Positions 52,381 through 60,175 of a stretch of 64,000 nt of DNA are shown here, piece by piece. A model generated the notes under the pieces. It was not told the origin of the DNA and ran no database searches. It saw only the letters and a list, made by a program, of their open reading frames with translations. The position numbers and the translations under genes are program-made. This stretch comes from Parafrankia elaeagni (GTDB taxonomy: Bacteria; Actinomycetota; Actinomycetes; Frankiales; Frankiaceae), in NCBI RefSeq assembly GCF_000374165.1, contig NZ_KB893750.1, positions 171,819-235,818 on the forward strand. Reading direction: 5' to 3'. How positions within the stretch are numbered: position 1 is the stretch's first letter; every line of letters begins with the position of its first letter.

Positions 52381-52416
52381 CGGGTGTCCCGGGTCAGTCG
52401 GGTGTCCCGGGTCAGT
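52381..52416. repeat. 18-bp tandem repeat straddling the tetR stop
   Basis: Two perfect copies of CGGGTGTCCCGGGTCAGT plus a partial third. The stop codon of the leftward tetR gene (52412-52414) is in the second copy. Confidence 0.85.
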
Positions 52417-53071
52417 CGGGTGGCGCGATACCGCGGAGGATGACGGTCACTCGGTCGCGCAGCGTTTGGCTCAACCAGGATGTGGAGCGCTCGCCCGCTC
52501 CCCAGCGGATGATGGCCTCCATCGTGACGGCGGTCAGCATCGCGGCGACATCTTCCACATCGATCTGCGCAGCCAGCTCGCCGCGTTCTCTGCCGTGCCG
52601 GAGAAGAGCTTCGAAAGCGACGCTCAGGCGGGGGCTCGGCACCGTTCCCGTGTCGGCCTGCCCGGTGAAGCCGAACGTGCCGGCCCGCACCGCGGCCGCC
52701 TTCGGCCCGCGTGCCACGCGCCGAGCCATGGAATCCATCACCTGCTCGCTCAGCGAGGTGAGGGGGACATCCCGCGCGGTCTCGGTCTCGACCTGGTCGA
52801 TCATCGCCTGGATCGTCGCCGAGCTCATCTCGAGGAGAATCGCCTCTTTGTTGGCGAAATGAAAGTAGAAGGTTCCCTTGCTGACACCGGCCGCGTTCGC
52901 GATATCGCCGACGGTGCTCGCCTCGTACGCCTCGTTGAAGTCGCCCTCACTCCACAGGTGAAGTGCGGCGCGGGTGAGTGCCTGCCGAGTCTCCCGTGAC
53001 CTTGTGTTGACAAGCGTCGCCCGCTGGCGGGGCGGGTTACGCGTTCGGCCGGGTTCCATCGTGGAAAGCAT
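52412..53071 (-). CDS. TetR-family transcriptional regulator
   Basis: A 219-residue TetR repressor. The DNA-binding domain reads TRQALTRAALHLWSEGDFNE and VGDIANAAGVSKGTFYFHFA. The C-terminal domain is all-helical, ligand unknown. ATG 53071 (or 53059) is taken as the start; both lack a clear ribosome binding site and the frame is open to 53281. It is divergent from an SDR operon, with a perfect inverted repeat (53267-53295) over the SDR promoter that is its likely operator. Its upstream region carries four 11-bp repeats. Confidence 0.9.
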   Translation of the reverse strand: MLSTMEPGRTRNPPRQRATLVNTRSRETRQALTRAALHLWSEGDFNEAYEASTVGDIANAAGVSKGTFYFHFANKEAILLEMSSATIQAMIDQVETETARDVPLTSLSEQVMDSMARRVARGPKAAAVRAGTFGFTGQADTGTVPSPRLSVAFEALLRHGRERGELAAQIDVEDVAAMLTAVTMEAIIRWGAGERSTSWLSQTLRDRVTVILRGIAPPD

Positions 53072-53166
53072 ACGCAGCGGGCGCAACCGTTTCGGGTGAG
53101 CGCTGGCCCGGTTCTTCTGCGAGCAGGGGACTGGTTCCTCGGTGGGCGCGGGATCACCCGGCCGGC

Positions 53167-53210
53167 GGTCGGGGCCCGGTCGGGGCCCGGTCGGGGCTCG
53201 GTCGGGGCGG
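53167..53210. repeat. 11-bp tandem repeat, four copies
   Basis: Units based on GGTCGGGGCCC: two perfect copies and two with one or two changes, about 95 bp upstream of tetR. The 11-bp period is close to one DNA helical turn. Confidence 0.8.
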
Positions 53211-53266
53211 TGCGGCCCCGGTCGGCCGTCCTGGTGGGGATGTCTGGGGATGTGAGCCGTGTTACT

Positions 53267-53295
53267 CTCCCATTTGAACACTGATCAAATGGGAG
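53267..53295. promoter_or_regulatory. perfect 11-bp inverted repeat, probable TetR operator
   Basis: CTCCCATTTGA-ACACTGA-TCAAATGGGAG: two perfect 11-bp arms around a 7-bp spacer. It ends 11 bp before the SDR start codon and overlaps its upstream GGGAGG. A repressor bound here would block both promoter and leader. The adjacent divergent tetR gene is the obvious source. Confidence 0.75.
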
Positions 53296-53306
53296 GCGGA
53301 GGTCGC

Positions 53307-54173
53307 ATGGCGATGCAGCGCCACGAGGAACTCGATCTGACCGGCAAGGTCGTGATCATCACGGGGGCCAGTCGGGGAGTCGGCCGGCAGGCGGCCCAGG
53401 TGTTCGCCCGCCGCGGCGCGCACCTGGTCCTGGCCGCACGGACGGTCGAGCCGGACAGGAAGCTGCCCGGCACGTTGAACGAGACGCTGACGGAGATCGA
53501 GAACCTGGGCGGCCAGGCGATCGCCGTGCAGACCGACCTCGCCAGCGAGGCGGATCTCGGGCACCTGGTCGATGCCGCCGTCGAACGGTTCGGTGGCGTC
53601 GACGTGCTCATCAACAACGCGGCCGCCACCACCGGCGACATCTGGTCCAAGCGGTTCCTGGAGCTGACCCGCGAGGACTGGCTCTACCAGTTCGACGTCA
53701 ACCTGCACGCGCCCTTCACGCTCATGCAGCTGGTGGTGCCCATCATGGAAAGCCGTGGCGGCGGGCGCATCATCAACCTCAGCACCGGCAGCGGCGAGGT
53801 CTTCCGCCAGCCCGAGGAGCTCCCCAAACTCGAGAGCGTCGGCGAGTTCAGCCTTGCCGTGCCCGGCTACTACTCCAGCAAGCGGGCGCTCGACCGGCTC
53901 GGCAACGCCCTGGCTCCCGAGCTCGCCCGCAAGGGCATCGCCGTGATCGGCATGCACCCGGGCCTGGTGGCCACCGAGCTCGTCGCCATCCGGGTGAAGG
54001 AGGCCGGCCTCGACGACAGCGTCGCCGTGCCGATGCAGGTTCCCGCGCGCATGCTGGCCTACTTCGCCTCCTGCGCCGACCCCATGGAATACACCGGGCG
54101 CCTGTTCTGGGCCGAACGTGAGCTCAGGGAACTCGGGATCGAGCTGGACGACGAGCCCGTGCTCGCGAACTGA
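53307..54173 (+). CDS. short-chain dehydrogenase/reductase
   Basis: A 288-residue SDR: cofactor loop VIITGASRGVGRQAAQVFAR, NNAAATTGD, serine in INLSTGSGEVFRQ and Y-x-x-x-K in YYSSKRALDRL. The protein is longer than the minimal SDR and ends without the usual V-D-G-G. The substrate is unknown; TetR control suggests an inducible catabolic step. ATG 53307 follows GGAGG at 4-5 nt. A strong hairpin follows its stop codon, and another SDR gene lies downstream on the same strand. Confidence 0.9.
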   Translation: MAMQRHEELDLTGKVVIITGASRGVGRQAAQVFARRGAHLVLAARTVEPDRKLPGTLNETLTEIENLGGQAIAVQTDLASEADLGHLVDAAVERFGGVDVLINNAAATTGDIWSKRFLELTREDWLYQFDVNLHAPFTLMQLVVPIMESRGGGRIINLSTGSGEVFRQPEELPKLESVGEFSLAVPGYYSSKRALDRLGNALAPELARKGIAVIGMHPGLVATELVAIRVKEAGLDDSVAVPMQVPARMLAYFASCADPMEYTGRLFWAERELRELGIELDDEPVLAN

Positions 54174-54180
54174 CCCGGAA

Positions 54181-54210
54181 CGGGTCGGCGGCTCGGTCGC
54201 CGCCGACCCG
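54181..54210 (+). terminator. 12-bp stem hairpin after SDR gene
   Basis: CGGGTCGGCGGC and its exact complement around a 6-nt loop (TCGGTC), starting 8 bp after the SDR stop. It overlaps by 3 bp the left arm of a second hairpin (54208-54259). Likely a T-less terminator. Confidence 0.65.
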
Positions 54211-54259
54211 GGCTACCCGGGGGCGGCGAGGTGGTGCTCGGCGCCCCCGGGTAGCCCGG
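54208..54259. promoter_or_regulatory. 17-bp perfect inverted repeat between two SDR genes
   Basis: CCGGGCTACCCGGGGGC and its exact complement flank an 18-nt loop, 63 bp before the next SDR start. Because it shares 3 bp with the preceding hairpin, the two full structures exclude each other in RNA. It could be a second terminator, an attenuator or an old mobile repeat. Confidence 0.6.
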
Positions 54260-54321
54260 ATCGGCACGCAAACCGCGGGCGGCCCGGTGCCGGCGCCGCC
54301 GACATCGGAGGGGAAACATAC

Positions 54322-55092
54322 ATGGATCTGGAGAAGTACGGGCCGTGGGCTCTGGTCGTCGGCGGGTCGGAGGGCATCGGGGAAAGCTATGCCCGAAAGC
54401 TCGCCGCGCACGGATTCAAACTGATCCTCACAGCACGGAAGATCGGCCCCTTACAGGCGCTGGCCGATGATCTGCGTGCTGGGGGTGCCGAGGTACGGAC
54501 CCTGTCCGTCGACCTGAGCGAGCCGGACGCGCTGGAGCGGACCAGAATCACGACCGACGACATCGAGGTCGGCCTCCTCATCTACAACGCCGGCGCCAAC
54601 AACGTGCGCGGTGACTTCGTCGAGCTGGACCCGGCGGTCTACCGGTCGGTCATCGCTGTCAACGTGCTCGGCCAGGCCGAGTTCGCCCGGCACTACGGCG
54701 CTCTCATGTGCGGGCGAAAGCGCGGAGGAATCATTCTCTCCGGCTCGGGTGCCAGCTTCATGGGAGCGCCGTCCCTCGCCGCCTACTGCGGGTCCAAGGC
54801 TTTCAGTCGTATCTTCGGTGAAGCGCTGTGGATCGAATGCGAGAAGTACGGTGTCGACGTGCTGCATTTCAGCATCGGCTTCACCGCCACGCCGGCGATG
54901 GCCCGGCTGGGATATCCCCTCGACGCCGCCCAGGCGCCCGACGAGGCCGCGCAGGAGGCCCTGGACAACATCGCGGGCGGTCCGCTGTGGATCGCGGGCG
55001 GGGAGTCGTCTCTGGAGACCGCGAGGAGACGCTCCACGGTGACGGATCGCGCCGAGGCCGTGCGGACGTTCGCCACCCCGGGACGGTTCTGA
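54322..55092 (+). CDS. short-chain dehydrogenase/reductase
   Basis: A 256-residue SDR of a different subgroup from the preceding one: MDLEKYGPWALVVGGSEGIG begins almost at the cofactor loop, then LLIYNAGANNVRGDFVEL, serine in IILSGSGASFMGAPSL and Y-x-x-x-K in YCGSKAFSRIFGEALW. Resembles ketoreductases acting on lipids or steroids; this is a guess. ATG 54322 follows GGAGGGG. It may be expressed from its own promoter because strong hairpins separate it from the upstream SDR. Confidence 0.9.
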   Translation: MDLEKYGPWALVVGGSEGIGESYARKLAAHGFKLILTARKIGPLQALADDLRAGGAEVRTLSVDLSEPDALERTRITTDDIEVGLLIYNAGANNVRGDFVELDPAVYRSVIAVNVLGQAEFARHYGALMCGRKRGGIILSGSGASFMGAPSLAAYCGSKAFSRIFGEALWIECEKYGVDVLHFSIGFTATPAMARLGYPLDAAQAPDEAAQEALDNIAGGPLWIAGGESSLETARRRSTVTDRAEAVRTFATPGRF

Positions 55093-55230
55093 CCCCGGAG
55101 TCTCCGTAGTCAGCTGGTCGACAAGGCGTGTCGCGTAGGGTCGAAGGTGGCAGACACTTCGTGCGGCCCGTGACGGGCCACGCCGGCCGAGCAGGGCTTC
55201 TGCCCGGCACGGATGTCGGGAGGGGAAGCC

Positions 55231-56460
55231 ATGTCGAACTCGTTGGACCTGGGCGGCTCACCGGCGTCGGGCGCGAGCGCCGCCCCCCCTGGCTCGCCGG
55301 CCGGTGCCCTGGAGCTCGTCCCGCCCCAGCCCGTGGCAGTCGTCGCCGACGACCGGGTGGACAGCATGGTCCCGCTCGACGAGGCGACCCGGGCACAGCT
55401 GCGGGAACGGGCCGCCGCGTTCGCGGACGACCTCGCGGCGCAGGACCCGCGCAGCCCCGCCTTCCAGGACAAGATCAACGACATCGTCCGCATGGGCGAG
55501 CGGGAGATCGTGGCGAGCGCGCGGGTGTCGAGTCGGATGCTCGACCGCCCGGCCGCCGCGCTGCGGGCGGGGCGCGGCGGTCGCGGGGGTGCGGACGCGC
55601 AGACCCGCGTCGCCGGCACCCTGCTTGAGCTGCGCCAGACCGTCACCGACCTCGACCCGGCGAAGGCGGACCTCAAGGGTGGCCGGAAGCTGCTCGGCAT
55701 GGTCCCGCTGGGCAGCCGGATCTCGCGTTACTTCCAGCGGTACCAGTCGGCGCAGAAGCAGCTCGACGCCATCATCGGCGCGCTCGACTCCGGCCAGGAC
55801 GAGCTGCGCAAGGACAATGCGGCCATCGAGCACGAGAAGGCCACGCTCTGGGCGGCGATGGGCAAGATCACCGAGTACGCGACGCTCGCGCGGGCCCTCG
55901 ACGGCGCCGTCGCGGCCCGCATCGACCGCCTCCGGGCCACCGATCCGGCAGCGGCGGACGCGCTGACGTCCGACGCGCTGTTCCCCATCCGCCAGCGCCA
56001 GCAGGACCTGCTCACCCAGCTGGCCGTGAGCGTGCAGGGCTACCTGGCCCTCGACCTGGTCCGCAAGAACAACATCGAGCTGATCAAAGGTGTCGACCGG
56101 GCCCAGTCGACGACTGTCGCGGCGCTGCGCACCGCCGTGATCGTGGCCCAGGCGCTGGCGAACCAGAAACTGGTGCTGGATCAGATCACCGCGCTGAACG
56201 CCACCACCAGCAACATGATCATGTCGACCAGTGAGCTGCTGCGCCAGCAGTCCGGCCGCATCCAGGAACAGGCGGCGTCCAGCACGGTGGACGTCGAGAC
56301 ACTGCAGAAGGCCTTCGACAACGTCTTCGCGACGATGGACGCGATCGACACCTACAAGGTGAAGGCGGTGGAGAGCATCGCGACCACGGTCACCGCGCTG
56401 GAGGCACAGGTGCTCCGCTCCAGGGCCTACCTGGAGCGGGCACAGGCCGGCGAGGGCTGA
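55231..56460 (+). CDS. telA: TelA/KlaA-family toxic anion resistance protein
   Basis: A 409-residue helical protein of the TelA family. Its conserved core includes NDIVRMGEREIVASARVSSR, KLLGMVPLGSRISRYFQRYQ, ALFPIRQRQQDLLTQLAVS, GYLALDLVRKNNIELIKGVD and ALANQKLVLDQITALNATTS. TelA proteins accompany tellurite and envelope-stress (Ter) systems; their mechanism is unknown. ATG 55231 follows GGAGGGG. It heads a three-gene operon with a TerD-like gene at the end. Confidence 0.92.
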   Translation: MSNSLDLGGSPASGASAAPPGSPAGALELVPPQPVAVVADDRVDSMVPLDEATRAQLRERAAAFADDLAAQDPRSPAFQDKINDIVRMGEREIVASARVSSRMLDRPAAALRAGRGGRGGADAQTRVAGTLLELRQTVTDLDPAKADLKGGRKLLGMVPLGSRISRYFQRYQSAQKQLDAIIGALDSGQDELRKDNAAIEHEKATLWAAMGKITEYATLARALDGAVAARIDRLRATDPAAADALTSDALFPIRQRQQDLLTQLAVSVQGYLALDLVRKNNIELIKGVDRAQSTTVAALRTAVIVAQALANQKLVLDQITALNATTSNMIMSTSELLRQQSGRIQEQAASSTVDVETLQKAFDNVFATMDAIDTYKVKAVESIATTVTALEAQVLRSRAYLERAQAGEG

Positions 56461-56507
56461 CCGGTGCCCGTCCGGCGTCGCGCGGGCCTGGTCCGGGTGG
56501 CTGCGGC

Positions 56508-57017
56508 ATGATCTTCCGGTGGCGGGGTGAGAGCGCCGAGGCCGAGCCCACGGCCGGCGAATCGGCACCGCCCGCGTCCCCCGCGTCCCCCGCAGGGCAG
56601 GCGGGGCGGCTCCGGGAGGAGCTCGCGCGGATCGTCGGCCGCGCCAACGCCGACGGCGGCAGGCTCCCGCCCGGCGCGGTGCCGACCGTGCGCGACATCG
56701 ACGACATCCTGCGGCCGCTGCTGGGCTACATCGAGACCAGAGGCGCGAGCGACGAGGAGCTGCGGTACATCGCCGCGATCGTCCAGGAGTACCTGCCACA
56801 GGCGCTGGACGATTTCCTGGCGCTTCCGCCCCGGTACGCCGACCGGCCAGGCGTCACCGGGACGACCCCCGCCGACGACCTGGTCCGCCAGCTCCAGCTG
56901 CTCGACGAGGGCGCCGGCGAGATCCAGGACTCCGTCTACAGCGGTGACGCCGCGAGACTGGCGATCCAGGCCCGGTTCCTGGACGCCAAGTTCCGCCGTT
57001 CCGACCTCGACGCATGA
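56508..57017 (+). CDS. unknown protein of the TelA-TerD operon
   Basis: A 169-residue soluble, mainly helical protein. After a Pro/Ala/Ser-rich start comes GRLREELARIVGRANADGG, DIDDILRPLLGYIETRGASD and EELRYIAAIVQEYLPQALDD, then a second helical half. No family recognised with confidence. It lies between telA (47 bp) and the TerD-like gene (4-bp ATGA overlap), so it should act with them. The conserved-looking helices suggest a partner or scaffold role, by inference. Confidence 0.75.
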   Translation: MIFRWRGESAEAEPTAGESAPPASPASPAGQAGRLREELARIVGRANADGGRLPPGAVPTVRDIDDILRPLLGYIETRGASDEELRYIAAIVQEYLPQALDDFLALPPRYADRPGVTGTTPADDLVRQLQLLDEGAGEIQDSVYSGDAARLAIQARFLDAKFRRSDLDA

Positions 57018-58690
57018 CCGTGGCCCTGCCGCGCGGCGGCAACCTGCTGCTGGCGAAGGAGGCACCCGGCATCGAGCGGGTCCGCATCACCCTCGGCTGG
57101 AGCGCCACCACGCGGACGACCGGGGCCAGGTCGGGGGCCAGGTCGGGGGCCGGGGCGGGAACCAGCCCGGTGCCCGAGGCCGACGCCGTCGTCGTGCTTG
57201 TCGACACCGAGGAAAAGGCCCCGCGGCTCCTGCTCACCGACCAGGTGCCCAACCCGACCGAACGGATCGGCGCTCCGCGCGCACCCCACCGGACGGACGG
57301 GGACACCGAACAGATCGCCGTCGCGCTCCCCGCGGTGCCGGCGGACGTCACCCGACTGCAGTTCGCCGCGGCGGTCTACGACCCCACCGGCCGTAACCAG
57401 ACCTTCCGGGCCGCCCCCCACGGCTTCATCCAGGTCTGCGACGACAGAGACGGCCGGGAGATCGTCAGCTACGCCTTCGAGGCGGAGACCGGCGCCGAGA
57501 CAGCGCTCGTCTTCGGCGAGCTGTACCGGCACCCGACAGGATGGAAGTTCCGGGCGGTCGGCGAGGGGTACGCCAACGGCCTGCCCGGCCTGGTCGGCGG
57601 TGGCGGTGGTGCCGACGGCATCGCGGTGGTCCACCCGGCCGGCGCGGCCGCCTTCCTCACCCGACTCTCCCCGGCCCGCAGCCGGCGACGGGTGGCCGAC
57701 CACCTGCGGTCCGCGACACGACCGGCACCACCCTCGCCCCCGGCACCACCCTCGCCGCCCTCGCCGCCCTCGTCCCCGGCGCAGCCGCCGGCTCCGCTCC
57801 CGCCGGCTCCGCTCCCGCCGGAGCCGGTGCCTCCGCCGAGTGCGCCCCCGTCGGCGGCGCGGCCGGCGCCGGCCGCGCCGGTCCCGCCGGCTCCCGTTGC
57901 TCCGCAGGTTCCGCCTGCCGTGCCGGTTTCGTCCGCTCCGGTTCCGTCCGTGTCTCCCGCCCCGCCGGTTCGGGTGGCGGTTTCGTCCGCTCCGTCACCG
58001 CTGGATCTCGGCCAGCCCGACGCGGGCTCCCGCCCCCGGCCGGCCACTGCTGAGGCGGGCGAACGGTCGTCCCGCTACCGGCAGCGCCACGAGCAGGTGA
58101 GCACCCTCGACGACGACCACCCGGCCACCATCTGGACCGGCGACACCCGCGGAACGGGCGCCATGACCGTGTCACTGCGCTGGACGCCGCTGCGGACCCG
58201 GACCGGTCTGCCGCGCCCGGCCAACATTCACCTCGGCTGCCTCTGGCAGGCCCTGGACGGGGCGGCCGGCGTCATCCAGCAGCACGGCGGCTCGGCGAGC
58301 GGAACGGGGCGCGCCGGTCGCCAGGTGCTGCGCCTCGTCGGCCGGGACGAGCGGGCCGAGCAGACGATCTTTGTGGATCTGGCCACGCTGCCGACCTTCA
58401 AGCGGTTCTTCGTGTTCGCCTACGGCCTGCACCGCTCGCCCGAGTGGGACCTGCTGCGACCGGTCGTCGCCGTCACCACGCGTGGCGGCGGGGAACTCGC
58501 CATCCGGCTCGGCCAGCCACCGGAGGACGCCCGGACGTGCATCGCGGTGTCATTCCACGTGGTCGGGGACGACCTCGTCATCCGCCGTGAGAACGACTTC
58601 GTCGACGGCCCCCAGGCCACCGCCGCGGCCCGCTACGGCTGGTCGCTCGAGTGGAACGAGGACGGCACCGCACCGCGCGACGCCGGGTAG
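57014..58690 (+). CDS. tandem TerD-domain protein with proline-rich linker
   Basis: A 558-residue protein. Residues 1-195 are a TerD (calcium-binding stress) domain: MTVALPRGGNLLLAKEAPGI, FAAAVYDPTGRNQTF and GELYRHPTGWKFRAVGEGYA. A linker of about 140 residues is Pro/Ala/Ser-rich. Residues 360-558 form a second TerD-like domain: MTVSLRWTPLRTRTGLPRPA, NIHLGCLWQALDGAAGVIQQ and KRFFVFAYGLHRSPEWDLL. TerD proteins act in tellurite, phage and oxidative stress responses, often at the membrane. The start overlaps the previous gene by 4 bp. TerA, also with two such domains, is the closest layout. Confidence 0.87.
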   Translation: MTVALPRGGNLLLAKEAPGIERVRITLGWSATTRTTGARSGARSGAGAGTSPVPEADAVVVLVDTEEKAPRLLLTDQVPNPTERIGAPRAPHRTDGDTEQIAVALPAVPADVTRLQFAAAVYDPTGRNQTFRAAPHGFIQVCDDRDGREIVSYAFEAETGAETALVFGELYRHPTGWKFRAVGEGYANGLPGLVGGGGGADGIAVVHPAGAAAFLTRLSPARSRRRVADHLRSATRPAPPSPPAPPSPPSPPSSPAQPPAPLPPAPLPPEPVPPPSAPPSAARPAPAAPVPPAPVAPQVPPAVPVSSAPVPSVSPAPPVRVAVSSAPSPLDLGQPDAGSRPRPATAEAGERSSRYRQRHEQVSTLDDDHPATIWTGDTRGTGAMTVSLRWTPLRTRTGLPRPANIHLGCLWQALDGAAGVIQQHGGSASGTGRAGRQVLRLVGRDERAEQTIFVDLATLPTFKRFFVFAYGLHRSPEWDLLRPVVAVTTRGGGELAIRLGQPPEDARTCIAVSFHVVGDDLVIRRENDFVDGPQATAAARYGWSLEWNEDGTAPRDAG

Positions 58691-58728
58691 CCGACCGGCC
58701 GGGGTCAGCCCGAACCAGCCCGGCCCGG

Positions 58729-59202
58729 TCAGGTGGTGCTGGCGGGCACCTGAACGGGAAACGCCATGGTCGTCAGCAGGCCGCGCACCGGCTCGGGCAC
58801 CGGGACGGGGCCGGTCGGCCCGCGGTGCACGAGGACGGCGTCACACAGGGCCAGGCAGATCTCGTCCTCGAACAGCCCGCAGACCTGCTGGATCGAACTG
58901 GTGCCGATCCGTCCGACGCCGACAGCCACCTGGTAGGACCCGGGGTAGCGGACCTCCCGCAGATAGTCGATCTCCACGCGGGCCACGACCACCGGCAGCG
59001 GCCGCCGCTCCTGCGGGAGTGCCACGTGGCTGGCGCCGAGTACCGCCCGGTTCATCGCGACCCGTGCCTCCTCGAAAAGCGCCGCGATGGCCACGTTGTT
59101 CACATGGCCCAGACTGTCCATGTCGCCGAAGCGCGGCTGCATCGTCAGGACGAAGGGGTAGTTCGCCAGCCGGGTTCTCGCCGGGTCGAGTTTCGCTCCC
59201 AT
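58729..59202 (-). CDS. acyl-CoA thioesterase (4HBT, hot-dog fold)
   Basis: A 157-residue hot-dog thioesterase. The active-site region is MQPRFGDMDSLGHVNNVAIAALFEEARV, shown here in part as RFGDMDSLGHVNNVA: the D-x-x-G-H-V-N-N pattern is the 4-hydroxybenzoyl-CoA thioesterase signature with catalytic aspartate. It hydrolyses an acyl-CoA; the substrate is not readable. It converges with the TerD-like gene and is followed upstream by an 8-bp repeat array. Confidence 0.9.
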   Translation of the reverse strand: MGAKLDPARTRLANYPFVLTMQPRFGDMDSLGHVNNVAIAALFEEARVAMNRAVLGASHVALPQERRPLPVVVARVEIDYLREVRYPGSYQVAVGVGRIGTSSIQQVCGLFEDEICLALCDAVLVHRGPTGPVPVPEPVRGLLTTMAFPVQVPASTT

Positions 59203-59791
59203 GAGGCCCTTCTACCGTGTCCGACGCACCTGGGCATCCCCGGCTGTGGCGGGAGTCTCGCTGCAGGCGGGCAGGCGGGCAGGCGGGCAGACGGGCAGGC
59301 GGGCGGGCAGGCAGGCAGGTCGTGGCCGGAGGTGCGTGCCATGCCCGCGGTGGGTTGGTCGGGATAAGGTCTCCGGCGTGTTGACGGTGACCAGCGGCGC
59401 CCGGCCGGCAGCGGTCCCCTCGGCACTTCCGGACGGCTCCGATCGCGAGGCTGCCAGCGGCACCGGCGGCCTGCATTGGCCGCGCCGGCTTCGCCGGCAT
59501 CACCGGCCGGGCCCGCGGGGCCGGCGTCGCTGGCCGCGCCGGTCGCGGCGGGCGGAGCGCCGCCGGCGGGCCCCCTCTCATGCCGCCGACGCCGGCGGCA
59601 ACGCCTTCGACGGGTGCGATGGGTGCGATGGGTGCGACGGGTGTAGCCCGCTGCTCACCCTCGCCGCCCTGTTCACGCTCCTGTCCACACTCGCGGTGGT
59701 CGGGAACCGGCTCCGCGCCGCGATCCAGCTGCCGGGCCCGCGGACGTCGGAAGATGCGCCAGGAGCATCGGTGACCCGCAGCGGACTGGCG
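59203..59791. other. 589-bp region with an 8-bp repeat array
   Basis: It contains about six copies of GCAGGCGG (59263-59319) and, near 59613-59645, four copies of a 9-bp GATGGGTGC-like unit. A rightward frame from GTG 59378 (AAGG 8 nt upstream) runs in frame into the YidD-like gene and has one membrane helix near 59655-59705, so an N-terminal extension of that gene is possible; most of it is Arg/Pro-rich and looks non-coding. Confidence 0.4.
59263..59319. repeat. 8-bp tandem repeat array
   Basis: About six GCAGGCGG units with a few changes, then GCAGGCAGGCAGG. It lies about 60 bp upstream of the leftward thioesterase gene. Confidence 0.8.
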
Positions 59792-60175
59792 ATGCGCGGC
59801 GTACTGACGGCGATCCGTGCGTATCAGCGTGCGGTCTCGCCGCGCCTGCCCGCGCGGTGCCGCCACACGCCCACCTGCAGCGCCTTCGCCGTGGCCGCGA
59901 TCTCGGGTTCGGGGCTTGCCGCGGGCGCGGCGGCCACCGCAGGGCGGCTGCGTGCCTGCCGTCCCGCCGCTGTTCGTCCACCGCACCATCGCCCGGATGC
60001 GTGCCGCTGCCAGCCCGCCCGCCGGCGCGCGGCTGACAGTGCTCACCGAGGCGGCCCGGCGGTTCGCGACGGCGACCCTCGGCGACCTGTCGGTCGAGGA
60101 GTACCAGCGGATGGTCAGCCGCGTCGGCGGGCTGCCGATCTCCACCGTCCGGGCGGCGACCGAGGCCATCGCTGA
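59792..60175 (+). CDS. yidD: YidD-like membrane insertion factor, C-terminus replaced
   Basis: The core matches YidD: IRAYQRAVSPRLPARCRHTP, TCSAFAVAAISGSGLAAGAA and GRLRACRP. The cysteines and Y-Q-R-x-x-S-P are the family's hallmarks. YidD assists insertion of membrane proteins with YidC. The usual ending G-G-x-D-x-V-P is missing: right after RLRACRP the frame runs through the remains of an aldehyde dehydrogenase gene in another reading frame, giving an unrelated tail of about 75 residues. The gene may be truncated or nonfunctional. There is no yidC, rnpA or rpmH nearby. An upstream start at GTG 59378 is possible. Confidence 0.6.
   Translation: MRGVLTAIRAYQRAVSPRLPARCRHTPTCSAFAVAAISGSGLAAGAAATAGRLRACRPAAVRPPHHRPDACRCQPARRRAADSAHRGGPAVRDGDPRRPVGRGVPADGQPRRRAADLHRPGGDRGHR

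Noticed and set aside
48257-55092. A steroid or natural product cluster around the three SDR genes
   Set aside because: Two separate TetR/SDR units are split by the housekeeping cysD-cysNC operon, and no oxygenase, synthase or CoA ligase is included.
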